Positions 26,801 through 33,333 of a stretch of 64,000 nucleotides of DNA are shown piece after piece. The translations under genes and the position numbers were made by a program. The first letter of the stretch is position 1. The number at the start of each line of letters is the position of its first letter. Origin of the DNA: Alphaproteobacteria bacterium. GTDB taxonomy: Bacteria > Pseudomonadota > Alphaproteobacteria > Micavibrionales > UBA2020. The notes beneath the pieces were generated by a model. The model was not told where the DNA came from. It did no database searches and saw only the letters and a program-made list of their open reading frames with translations. The stretch is taken from positions 124,001-188,000 of the forward strand of contig JAEUKT010000002.1 in the NCBI GenBank assembly GCA_016794125.1. Direction: 5' to 3'.

Positions 26801-29062
26801 GGCTCCGGCCACAACGGCATTGACGTCGACAACGCGGCGCTGACCGAAATCGCGCTGAACAGCGTATCGGCTTCGGGCCACAACGGCATCGACCTGCGCA
26901 ACGCGGCCGCAACCGGCATCCACCTGAACAACGTGAACGGCGCAGGCAATGACGGCATCCACGTGAAGAACGCGGCGCTGACCGATATCTCGCTGAACAA
27001 TGTGTCGGATGCGCAAGGCGACGGCATCGATGTCGATAAGGCGCTGCTGACCAACATCGCGTTCAACAAGGTCGAACGCTCCGGCGACAACGGCATCGAG
27101 CTGACCGACGCCTTCGGCACGCTGGTCACGCTGAACAACATCAGCGTATCCGGCAACGACGGCATCCACGCGAAAAACGTGCTGGGCACCACCATCGCGC
27201 TCAACACGGTTTCGGCGTCCAACGACGACGGCATCGATGTCGATGACGCAACCGGCACGATCATCGCGCTGAACGCGGTGAACGGTTCGGGCAGCAACGG
27301 CATCGAACTGACCGACGCCTTCGGCACGCTGGTCGCCTTCAACGGCGTCACGGGCAGCGGCGAAAACGGCATCTATGCCGACAACGCCAACGCAACCGCG
27401 CTGTTCGGCAACGATGTGGCGGGCAGCTATATCAACGGCATCGCCGTGCGCAACAGCGACGATGTGGCGATCGCCTATAACCGCGTCACCGGCACCACCT
27501 ACGGCGACGGCATCATCGTCGAAAACGGCGACAATGTCGGCATCACCGGCAACAACGTCAGCGATGTAGGCAACAACGGCATCACCGCCGATTACGTGAG
27601 CAACCTGTCGGTCAACGACAACCGCGTGACGGGCGGCGGCAATAACGGCATCGAAGTGATCTCGAGCGACGGCGCGCAAATCGCCGGCAACCATGTCGAG
27701 GGCTTCTTCAACGGCATCCGCGTGCTGTACAGCGACGCGGTCGACGTGATCGACAACTGCATCAGGTTTGTGCGCAACGACGGCATCCAGGCTTACTTCG
27801 CCGACAGCATCCACATCCTTGGCAACATGGTGTCGAACTACGGCGATGACGGCATCCAGGTCGCCTACAGCAACGGCGTGGTCCCCGAGCCCGAACTGCC
27901 GCCCACCGACGGCAACGGCAACGAGGACGGCAACGACGAAGGCGGCCAAATCAGCCGCATCGCCGCGAATGACGAAGCCCGCGACGGCCGCATCATCATC
28001 CAGGGCAACACCGTCATCGGCAATTACCAGGCGCCCGCCGGCGAAGAAGGCGGCGAGCAGCAGACCGACCGCCAGGCCGCCTATAAAGGCGACTACGGCG
28101 CGACGACCGGCATCCGCCTGGGCGACAACGAAGGCTTCTACGGCGAAGGCGAAATCCAGCCGCAGGTCATCAACGGCGTCTATGGCGATTTCAGCGGCGT
28201 CGGCAACGTGCTGGTGGATGACAACGACATCGTGAACAACAATGTCGGCCTCGATGCCCGCGCGTACAACAACGGCACCATCGAAATCTCCGGCAACCGC
28301 TTCACGCAGAACGATATCGGCGCGTGGATCGGCTCGGGCCTGATCGACCTGACCGGCAAGGGCAACACCTTCACCGGCGGATCGACCGCGCTGCGCTTCG
28401 AGCCTTCGATGGCTTACTACCCCGGCTACGACTACCCGCTGCCGGCGGTTGAAGGCCCGCAGGAACAGCCGGGCGGCTGGGTGTCCGCGAGCCTCAACCT
28501 CGTCGACAACTCGCTCGGCGCGCAGGTGTTCGAGCAGCAGACGAATTACTATGTCGACCTGCAAAACGGCGCGTTCTTCGCCCCCGACAGCCCCACCATC
28601 ATCGACGGCACGCTGGCGACCTATGACGGCGTGTCCGGCGGCCACATGACGATGGCGCAGTACCTGGCGATCGAGGCGATGCTGAACGATTACGACGACA
28701 ACAGCAGCCTCGGCCAGATCTTCGCAGGCTTCTTCGACATCGACGACAACCAGATCCTGCAAAAGGTCAAGGGCAACGGCTATCGCCCCGGCAAGGCAGG
28801 CATCACTGTTCTGGCGCTGCCGACCATCCCGACGGGCCCGACCAGCCACTTCTTCACCATCCAGGACCTGGCGGATATCGCGCCGGCGGCGGGCGGCGAC
28901 GATAACGGCACCCCGAACCCCGCAGCGCTTGGCAATATCGAGCCTGCGGCGGGCGCGGCGGCTTCCTGCTGGGGAGCGGTCGGCGGCAATGCCAACGTCA
29001 ACATCAACCTGAGCGAGGATGTGAGCAGCATTCTGGCCGATAACGCCAGCTGCCAGCAGTAA
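20813..29062 (+). CDS. Giant two-partner-secretion exoprotein (TpsA), beta-helix repeat adhesin
   Basis: About 2749 residues. A long signal peptide (cleavage after SAYA, residue 43) is followed by a TPS/haemagglutination domain (about 44-300: SYGQGSMTVDQTTDRSVINW, NQPNANSLSVNRV, ILGTLRSNGKIMIIDPNGVFF), the export signal read by TpsB. Residues about 600-2350 are right-handed beta-helix coils of 22-23 residues of the form N-x-V-x-G-S-G-N-D-G-I-x-V, like NosD/pectate-lyase repeats. Three long stretches are also duplicated at DNA level. The C-terminal 350 residues are non-repetitive and end with a Cys...Cys pair 28 residues apart (C2719, C2747). Only one other mature cysteine is visible (VIDNCIRF). 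I chose ATG 20813, which begins the n-region with GGTG upstream. Likely surface adhesin or matrix protein; the role is inferred. Confidence 0.92.
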   Translation: MSQNKAQNSALRLLNATLMGKKLLASTAITVAGVLAASSSAYAVGLDETPTGGVVVGGQSTISYGQGSMTVDQTTDRSVINWNTFNIGQNANATYNQPNANSLSVNRVSGQDPSQILGTLRSNGKIMIIDPNGVFFSKTAVVDVGGIIATTGELDAMNQDQLMAGNKFQISNIGANPDAKIENAGSITAAQGGLVAFVAPWVSNSGFINAKLGSVTLAAGAKMTVDLAGDNLISIAVGDKLQKALVENRGTIDAQGGRVVMSANAAKGIVDEVINMSGVIKANSFSQKGGKIILGGGGGKVKVSGQLDASGEKGGGSIDVRGKDIEIEQSAVISADANGQGDGGSVIVYADNLAIINGGLSARGGKQGGNGGFIETSGNELGVSDTASVDASAYFGEAGLWLLDPQTIVITTAPTSVWAALTGTPLTDGNTYSTLGFQVVSNTVLSTALSTGGGTNVTVQTGASTSGTTYGSNAGNNSVVSGDGDIIVRKTITHNGNNNALLTLTAHDDIIMENDADITHGTGTGKLSVTMNANGAHNDDLADNGVLVKTGSDIFTNGGNIIFNTPSNVRVSGTLDAIRAADNTGGNITLNNGGLFYGAADSLKTKGIGTISLNQNATIGGYTVGPLAVVSSIQNAIDAISNTGDGLNTVNVGASLLWTETVAADHKNLLIKGAAAYGSTFALGGFDVSATNVTIDGFNFAALSSGINVTGTNDSVINNKFSVMGSGVTSTGSTGLDVKNNTFTGILGTAVSLTGTTGAEVSGNTLTASVGDAVTVTGGTGNAVSGNSFLGSLQHAVNVNGGDTAVSNNTLTGSVGDAILVTNGAGASVSGNTLTGSLQKGINVNGGNTAVTGNTLTATVGDGIYVLNGNGATVSGNQLLGSLSKGINIENGNTAVSSNTLTGSVGDAIVVTNGDGASVSGNQLLGSLQHGINVNGGNTSVSSNTLTGSVGDAILVTNGNGATVTSNTLLGSLSKGININGGNTAVSLNTLTATVGDGIYVLNGNGATVSGNKLLGSLSKGINIENGNTAVSGNTLTGSVGDAIVVTNGDGATVSGNQLLASLANGININGGNTDVTSNTMTGTVGDAVLVTDGNGVDVDNNTIIGGLASGVHIVGGALIGVTGNDIGGTAGAGILSSGTTGLTVDGNTLIATGLTNNADAIHVDTATNAQVKKNTVIGTGGNGIYVNSNGGSVSDGNSIIGAAKNAIQLDNSTGVDVSGNIVLGAAQDGVAVTGGADNTVAGNAIGVVGGHGISGLNSGNLTINGLNIIAGAQKDGIHVEGGNSLDVSGNLVVLSNENGISIDGGAGGAADATVSGNIVLAATNGDGIRVANIDGLDLNGNVVALAGDNGIELNKVNNADVTLNAAGGSKNHALLLKDVTNTEVTLNAFGLTTSTAAEEGDGVHVDGGDTIEITGNLIGETNDDGIEVTGGAKNMKLGLNAILNAGQDGIDVNNATDTDVNLNVITNAGDNGIEVVNATNANITGNGIINAGNNGIFVDPSTGITALNIITGAANNGIQIVDSNGWTVAANAVLNSGNDGIHIDNSDDAIVGLNYVEGSQNNNIHVEDSNGVIVAANIVKDSVNGNGIDLLRSNSTLVTLNAVSGSGNNGIAGDTVEDTIIALNAVSGSGNDGIHVDRADDTLITLNDVSGSTDDGIDVANANNTAIALNKVGTSGDNGIDTFKTTNLLIAANAVTGSGNDGIHVDGADDTIITLNDVSGSTDDGIDVANANNTAIALNKVGTSGDNGIDTFKTTNLLVAANAVTGSGNDGIHVDGADDTIITLNDVSESKDDGIDVAAANDTAIALNKVTTSGDNGIDTLGTRNLLVAANAVSGSGNDGIHVALADDTIITLNDVSESKDDGIDVAAANDTAIALNKVTTSGDNGIDTLGTANLLVAANAVSKSGNDGIHVAGALGTLITLNDVSESKDDGIDLGAAAGSIIALNKVSKSGDNGIDTVATAGTVIAANAVSESGNDGIHANFALGTLIALNDVTGSGHNGIDVDNAALTEIALNSVSASGHNGIDLRNAAATGIHLNNVNGAGNDGIHVKNAALTDISLNNVSDAQGDGIDVDKALLTNIAFNKVERSGDNGIELTDAFGTLVTLNNISVSGNDGIHAKNVLGTTIALNTVSASNDDGIDVDDATGTIIALNAVNGSGSNGIELTDAFGTLVAFNGVTGSGENGIYADNANATALFGNDVAGSYINGIAVRNSDDVAIAYNRVTGTTYGDGIIVENGDNVGITGNNVSDVGNNGITADYVSNLSVNDNRVTGGGNNGIEVISSDGAQIAGNHVEGFFNGIRVLYSDAVDVIDNCIRFVRNDGIQAYFADSIHILGNMVSNYGDDGIQVAYSNGVVPEPELPPTDGNGNEDGNDEGGQISRIAANDEARDGRIIIQGNTVIGNYQAPAGEEGGEQQTDRQAAYKGDYGATTGIRLGDNEGFYGEGEIQPQVINGVYGDFSGVGNVLVDDNDIVNNNVGLDARAYNNGTIEISGNRFTQNDIGAWIGSGLIDLTGKGNTFTGGSTALRFEPSMAYYPGYDYPLPAVEGPQEQPGGWVSASLNLVDNSLGAQVFEQQTNYYVDLQNGAFFAPDSPTIIDGTLATYDGVSGGHMTMAQYLAIEAMLNDYDDNSSLGQIFAGFFDIDDNQILQKVKGNGYRPGKAGITVLALPTIPTGPTSHFFTIQDLADIAPAAGGDDNGTPNPAALGNIEPAAGAAASCWGAVGGNANVNINLSEDVSSILADNASCQQ
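23102..24181 (+). repeat. 135-bp tandem repeat array within tpsA (8 units)
   Basis: Units start at 23102, 23237, 23372, 23507, 23642, 23777, 23912 and 24047. Each encodes 45 residues, one 23-residue and one 22-residue coil, of the pattern NTLTGSVGDAI-VTNG-GA-VSGN then -LLGSL-KGIN-NGGNTAVS. Units 405 bases apart (23372 and 23777) are more alike than adjacent ones, pointing to duplication of a three-unit block. Confidence 0.9.
25685..27409 (+). repeat. 69-bp coil array in tpsA with 207-bp super-repeat
   Basis: The asparagine that opens every third coil recurs at 25685, 25892, 26099, 26306, 26513, 26720, 26927, 27134 and 27341, exactly 207 bases apart, so 24 consecutive coils have 23 residues with no insertion or deletion. 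The first five 207-bp units are close copies at DNA level; later ones keep the phase but differ in sequence. The three coils in a unit follow the types NAVSGSGNDGIHV, NDVSGSTDDGIDV and NKVGTSGDNGIDT. Confidence 0.9.
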
Positions 29063-29082
29063 TCGTTAACCAAGCTATCCAT

Positions 29083-29126
29083 AACCCTCCGTTGCAGAAA
29101 AACCACGCAACGGAGGGTTTTCTTTT
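29083..29126 (+). terminator. Intrinsic terminator after tpsA
   Basis: A perfect 13-bp stem aaccctccgttgc (29083-29095) / gcaacggagggtt (29107-29119) followed by TTCTTTT. It lies between tpsA and tpsB, so tpsB is either expressed by readthrough or from its own promoter. Confidence 0.88.
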
Positions 29127-29250
29127 GCGCGCCTCCGGAAACCCGATTAACTTTTTGAATTAAATGTTCTTTTCACTATACTGGGCAGCAGAACGGGCTT
29201 TCCGCCTGCCGCGGCAATTTATCCGCCGCCACAAAAAATTGGGCACAGAC

Positions 29251-30933
29251 ATGATCAAGTTTCCGAAGCTTTTCCTTTCCATGATGACCGCCGCCACGCT
29301 GTTCGCGTCACAGGCTTACGCGCAGGCCGTGCCGTCATCGGCCGAAGCACCGCGCGCCGGCGGCCAGATCGCGCCGATGCCCACGCAAACGCTGCCCGAA
29401 ATCGGCACCAAAATTCAAACCGGCGGCGCGGTCACCGCACCGGCGGGCGCGGAAAAAGTGAAGCTGACGCTGAAATCCGTCGCTATCGAAGGCCAGACCG
29501 TCTATGACGACCTGCAGATCCGCAGCGTCTATGACAGCATGATCGGCACCACCATTACGCTGGCCGATGTGTTCGGCATCGCCGACCGCCTGACCGCGAA
29601 GTACCGCAACGACGGCTATATCCTGACCCAGGTCGTGGTGCCCCCGCAGACCATCGATGGCGGCCACGTGAAACTGCGCGTCGTCGAAGGCTTTGTCGAA
29701 AACGTCACCATTCAGGGCGCATCCCGCGCGAACCCCGCCTGGCTGGAGGGTTATGCCGCGAAACTGCGCGCGCAGAAACCGCTGAATTCCAAGGCACTCG
29801 AGCGTTACGTGCTGCTCATCAACGACCTTGCGGGCATGAATGCCCGCGCGGTGCTGTCGCCGTCGAAAACGCCCGGCGCCACCGACATTACCCTGGTCGT
29901 CGACCAGAAGCCGTTCGATGCGTTCTTCCAGATCGACAACCGCGGCACGCGCTTCCTCGGCCCCCTGCAGACCAACGCAGGCGTGCGTTTCAACAACGCG
30001 CTCGGGTTCTATGAAGGCCTGAATTTCCAGGGCGTCTGGACGCCCGACCACACGGAACTGGCCTATGGCGCATTCACCTGGCAGCAGCCGCTGAACCATG
30101 AAGGCACGCGCCTGTCCACCACGCTCGGTTATACCAAGACCGATCCCGGCTTCACGCTGACGCCGTTCGACGTGGAAGGCACCGCGAAATCCGTCAACCT
30201 CGACCTGACGCATCCCTTCATCCGTTCCCGCAATAAAAACCTGTACGGTTCGCTGAAATTCAACTTCCTGAATTCGGAACGCAGCGACAACATCCCGGGC
30301 GGCGGCGCCGAAGACAGGCTGCGCGTACTGCGTGCCGGCGGCACGTTCCAGTTCACCGACACCCTGCTGGGCGTGAACACCCTGTCGGCCGAAGCTAGCA
30401 AAGGCCTTCACTTCCTGAACGCCAGCGACAAGGGCGATGCCCGCCTGACGCGCGCCCTTGGCGATCCGCAATTCTTCAAGGTGAACGCCGAAATCAGCCG
30501 CACCCAGCGCATCACGAACATTTTCGAAGCCTTCCTGTCGGCGGCGGGCCAGCTGTCGTCCAGCACGCTTCTGGCATCGGAGGAATTCGGCGTGGGCGGC
30601 GTCAATTACGGCAGCGCCTACGACAACTCGGAAATCACCGGCGAAGACGGCTATGCCGCGCGCTTCGAACTGCGCGCCAACAACCCCGTCGCCCTGCCCG
30701 TCAACCTGCTGCAGCTCTACGGTTTTGTGGACGGCGGCGAAGTGCACGACCCCGACAACGCGGTTGCCCGCGACCGCCGCCGCTCCATCGTGTCCGCCGG
30801 CGGCGGCGCGCGCCTGAACCTCGACGACCGCTTCGCCGGCACGCTCGAGCTTGCGGTGCCGATGACGGCCGATGTGCAGACCGAAGGCGACGACAACCCG
30901 CGCCTGTTCGCAACCATCACCGGCAAGTTCTGA
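29251..30933 (+). CDS. TpsB outer-membrane transporter (ShlB/FhaC/HecB family)
   Basis: About 560 residues with a signal peptide (MIKFPKLFLSMMTAATLFASQAYA-Q). Two POTRA domains follow: the first spans about 65-150 (KLTLKSVAIEGQTVYDDLQI...YRNDGYILTQVVVPPQ...VRVVEGFVENV pattern), the second ends near 225 (NARAVLSPSKTPGATDITLVVDQKP). The rest is a 16-strand-type beta barrel ending in Phe (TITGKF), as outer-membrane proteins do. It exports the TpsA encoded just upstream by recognising its TPS domain. I chose ATG 29251 because it begins the signal peptide; the frame is open from 29164. Ribosome-binding site is weak. Confidence 0.92.
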   Translation: MIKFPKLFLSMMTAATLFASQAYAQAVPSSAEAPRAGGQIAPMPTQTLPEIGTKIQTGGAVTAPAGAEKVKLTLKSVAIEGQTVYDDLQIRSVYDSMIGTTITLADVFGIADRLTAKYRNDGYILTQVVVPPQTIDGGHVKLRVVEGFVENVTIQGASRANPAWLEGYAAKLRAQKPLNSKALERYVLLINDLAGMNARAVLSPSKTPGATDITLVVDQKPFDAFFQIDNRGTRFLGPLQTNAGVRFNNALGFYEGLNFQGVWTPDHTELAYGAFTWQQPLNHEGTRLSTTLGYTKTDPGFTLTPFDVEGTAKSVNLDLTHPFIRSRNKNLYGSLKFNFLNSERSDNIPGGGAEDRLRVLRAGGTFQFTDTLLGVNTLSAEASKGLHFLNASDKGDARLTRALGDPQFFKVNAEISRTQRITNIFEAFLSAAGQLSSSTLLASEEFGVGGVNYGSAYDNSEITGEDGYAARFELRANNPVALPVNLLQLYGFVDGGEVHDPDNAVARDRRRSIVSAGGGARLNLDDRFAGTLELAVPMTADVQTEGDDNPRLFATITGKF

Positions 30934-31239
30934 TTTTTGTTTCGGGAGTTATGGGCCTATCGCTGCGCTCGCGGCTATAGAGCCTATGTAAATTCTCTCA
31001 ACTTTGACCTCAGGATTCAACGTAATTTTTCGTTACAACGCGTTTGTGACAGGCATTTGCCGCGCGCATTGAAAGGCTTGCGCCTGAAAAACTTTTTTCA
31101 AAAACGGCGCGCGTTACACGCGAATGTTACGTTTGCGACAGGCGAAATCGGCTAAACCGTGCCGGAATCGCCTTATGTCAAGCGCATATCAGCCTTCCTT
31201 AACCTTTCCCTGTTAAACAGAATATGGGGGAATTTCATC
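30934..31239. other. Intergenic region after tpsB, no gene seen
   Basis: 306 bases. A 72-codon open frame (30937-31155) has no ribosome-binding site and an implausible composition, so I do not call it. The stretch holds two similar short segments, gtttgtgacaggc (about 31042) and gtttgcgacaggc (about 31131), of unknown meaning. Confidence 0.5.
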
Positions 31240-32028
31240 ATGGCGGATTCAGCGAACAAGAAAAAATCGCAAGAGACGATTACCTACCGCGTCTTCCACA
31301 GCCCGATCTTCGTGGCCGCGACCGGTGTTGCGATCATCATCATGGCGATGAGCCTGGATGCGATCAAGGACCAGATGTCGGGCATCGCGCTGGCGGTGGC
31401 CGCCGGCGTTTTCATCACCGTCATCACGCTCAACATGATCGTCACCGCGTCGATCAACAAATTGCACAACCAGGATTATTTCGACCAGCGGCTTGAAGTG
31501 CTGAACAACATGATCCTGTCGAACAACCTGAACTGGCTGGTGAACCAGAAATATGTGTCGATGCTGGAAACAGGATCGGACGAGGTCTGGGCGTTCGCGC
31601 CCGAACTGACCTATTCCATCCAGCCCGGCACCGAAATTTTCCAGGCGGTCGAAGCGTCATTGGCGCGCGGCTGCCGCTACAAGGTCTTCATGCCGAACAA
31701 GCCGGAGACGCATAAAATTCTGGCCGATTACCGCCGCCTGCATAAATTCAAGCCGGGACAGGTCGAATTCGTGCTGGTCGCGCACGAGGAATATGTGTTC
31801 CACACCATTATCTCCATCTACAACCCACGATCCGAACACCCCAAAGCCATCGAATGGCTGCCGGTCGATAATCTGGTCGCATGGGTGGAGATGGATTTGA
31901 AGCATTCCAACCGCATGGTCGGCATCGGCGAAGTGCTGCTGAAGCGGTATAACATGAGCGCCGATGCGGCCGGCTTCGTCAAGGAAATCCCGCGCGGCGC
32001 GGGACAGGCCGTCGTCAACCTCGAATAA
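31240..32028 (+). CDS. Unknown membrane protein with large soluble C-terminal domain
   Basis: About 262 residues beginning MADSANKKKSQETITYRVFHS. Two hydrophobic segments at about 23-45 and 50-75 anchor it in the inner membrane; the remaining 185 residues are soluble. That domain (VWAFAPELTYSIQPG, IFQAVEASLARGCRYKVFMP, then FVLVAHEEYVFHTIISIYNP) vaguely recalls phospholipase-D-fold sensor domains that lack catalytic HKD motifs; this is an inference. GGGGG nine bases upstream supports the start at 31240. It is followed 12 bases later by another small membrane protein, probably one operon. Confidence 0.75.
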   Translation: MADSANKKKSQETITYRVFHSPIFVAATGVAIIIMAMSLDAIKDQMSGIALAVAAGVFITVITLNMIVTASINKLHNQDYFDQRLEVLNNMILSNNLNWLVNQKYVSMLETGSDEVWAFAPELTYSIQPGTEIFQAVEASLARGCRYKVFMPNKPETHKILADYRRLHKFKPGQVEFVLVAHEEYVFHTIISIYNPRSEHPKAIEWLPVDNLVAWVEMDLKHSNRMVGIGEVLLKRYNMSADAAGFVKEIPRGAGQAVVNLE

Positions 32029-32040
32029 GGATTTCAGGAA

Positions 32041-32544
32041 ATGCTGCCCGCTTACCTTATTTTCTACGTTCTGGTGCTGCTGCATCTGGCGCATAGCTAT
32101 ACGCTGCTGCCGGAGATGGTTTCGACACAGTTCGACGCTTACGGCACGCCGCTGCGCAGCATGTCGCGGGCGAATTTCGCGATGTTCCATGTGGGCTTCG
32201 TCGTTTTCATGAGCGGCATTTTCGCGGGCATGGGTTACCTGCTGACGCGCGTGCCCGTCAAATACCTGAACATTCCGAACAAGGATTACTGGCTGGCGCC
32301 CGAGCGCCGCCGCGAAACGCTGGAGGGGCTGCGCCAAGACCTTTGCATGATGGGGCTGATCGTGGGCGCGTTCGTGATGCTGATCGATTATTTCGTGATG
32401 GACGCGGCGCAGCGCAATGCGCGCGGCATGTCGCCGGAGACGCTTTCCATCCTTGTCTCCGGCATGGCGGCCGTGACCGGGCTTCTGGTCGCGAAGCTGC
32501 TGATAAAATTCCGCCGGCCCAGCGGACCGGCGGAACCCAAATAG
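32041..32544 (+). CDS. Small four-helix membrane protein, DUF1648-like N-terminus
   Basis: A 167-residue membrane protein with segments at about 3-20, 48-70, 103-122 and 135-155. The first loop (LPEMVSTQFDAYGTPLRSMSR) resembles the LP-x-x-V-x-x-H/Q-F-x-x-x-G-x-P pattern of DUF1648 proteins. Twelve bases after the preceding membrane-protein gene, preceded by AGGA-like sequence (aaggatttcaggaa). It converges with the redoxin gene (16 bases between stops). Function unknown. Confidence 0.75.
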   Translation: MLPAYLIFYVLVLLHLAHSYTLLPEMVSTQFDAYGTPLRSMSRANFAMFHVGFVVFMSGIFAGMGYLLTRVPVKYLNIPNKDYWLAPERRRETLEGLRQDLCMMGLIVGAFVMLIDYFVMDAAQRNARGMSPETLSILVSGMAAVTGLLVAKLLIKFRRPSGPAEPK

Positions 32545-32559
32545 CGCATCCGTGAATTT

Positions 32560-33219
32560 TTAGTCCGCGTATTTCACGCCGCAGCCATACGACTTGGTCG
32601 ATGACACTTCGACGGGCTTGCCCGCCTGCAGCGATTCAATCGCGGCGCGCACGTAATTTTTCGCGTCCTTGATCGTTTCCGGATCGGGCGATGAATTATC
32701 GTCGATCGCGCCGGCATAGGCGAGCTTGCCGTCCTTGTCGATCACATACATGCTTGGCGTGGTGGTCGCGCCGTACAGCTTGCCCACTTCGCCCTTTTCA
32801 TCCAGCAGCACATGCGTCGAAGCCGCACCGTCCGCCTTGGCCGTCGCCAGCGCATCGGCCGCGCTTTCATGGCCTTGCTTGCCGGGCGCGGAGGAATTGA
32901 TGGTCAGCCACACGACATCTTTCGCCGTGAATTCTTTTTGCAGCGCCTGCATATTGCCCGATTCATAGTGTTTCTTCACAAACGGGCAGCCCTTGTTGTG
33001 CCATTCCAGCACGGTGATTTTTCCGGCGAAGGACGACAATGACTTATCGCCGCCATCGGCTGCGGGCAGCGTGAAGTCGGGCGCTTTTTCGCCGACGGTG
33101 GCATGCGCCGCGGGCGCGGTATCGTTTGCCGCGGCTGCGGTATCGGTTTCAGCAAGCGCGGACGTTGCAAGCGCAAGGCCGATAACGGCAACGGCGGTCA
33201 GGGCAAATGTCTTGATCAT
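32560..33219 (-). CDS. Secreted redoxin/AhpC-TSA family protein
   Basis: A 219-residue exported thioredoxin-fold protein. A signal peptide (cleavage after ALA, about residue 23) precedes a redoxin domain: VGEKAPDFTLPAADGG, then ITVLEWHNKGCPFVKKHYESGN, which carries one cysteine where thioredoxins have CxxC, then TPSMYVIDKDGKLAYAGAIDD. This GCPF-x-KKHY group is common in proteobacterial redoxins of unknown substrate. A second pair of residues, the C-terminal GCG near the end (SYGCGVKYAD), offers a resolving cysteine. GGAG precedes the start. Likely periplasmic thiol peroxidase or thiol reductase. Confidence 0.85.
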   Translation of the reverse strand: MIKTFALTAVAVIGLALATSALAETDTAAAANDTAPAAHATVGEKAPDFTLPAADGGDKSLSSFAGKITVLEWHNKGCPFVKKHYESGNMQALQKEFTAKDVVWLTINSSAPGKQGHESAADALATAKADGAASTHVLLDEKGEVGKLYGATTTPSMYVIDKDGKLAYAGAIDDNSSPDPETIKDAKNYVRAAIESLQAGKPVEVSSTKSYGCGVKYAD

Positions 33220-33333
33220 GTCGGGGAAACTCCGGTCTGGTTGAAAACGGGCATATTAAAGATAGCCCGCGCGCGGCTTGCGTCAACCCCTGCCGCGTCC
33301 TATCCTTGACAATCAAAAAACGGGGACAGGCAT

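Noticed and set aside
23783-28849. A 1688-codon open frame on the minus strand across tpsA
   Set aside because: It is the antisense of the repetitive beta-helix coding frame; GC-biased repeats rarely contain stop codons in the complementary frame. No ribosome-binding site, signal or recognised domain; the + strand gene explains the region.
30937-31155. A 72-codon frame after tpsB
   Set aside because: No ribosome-binding site, basic low-complexity product, and rare arrangement of codons for this genome.
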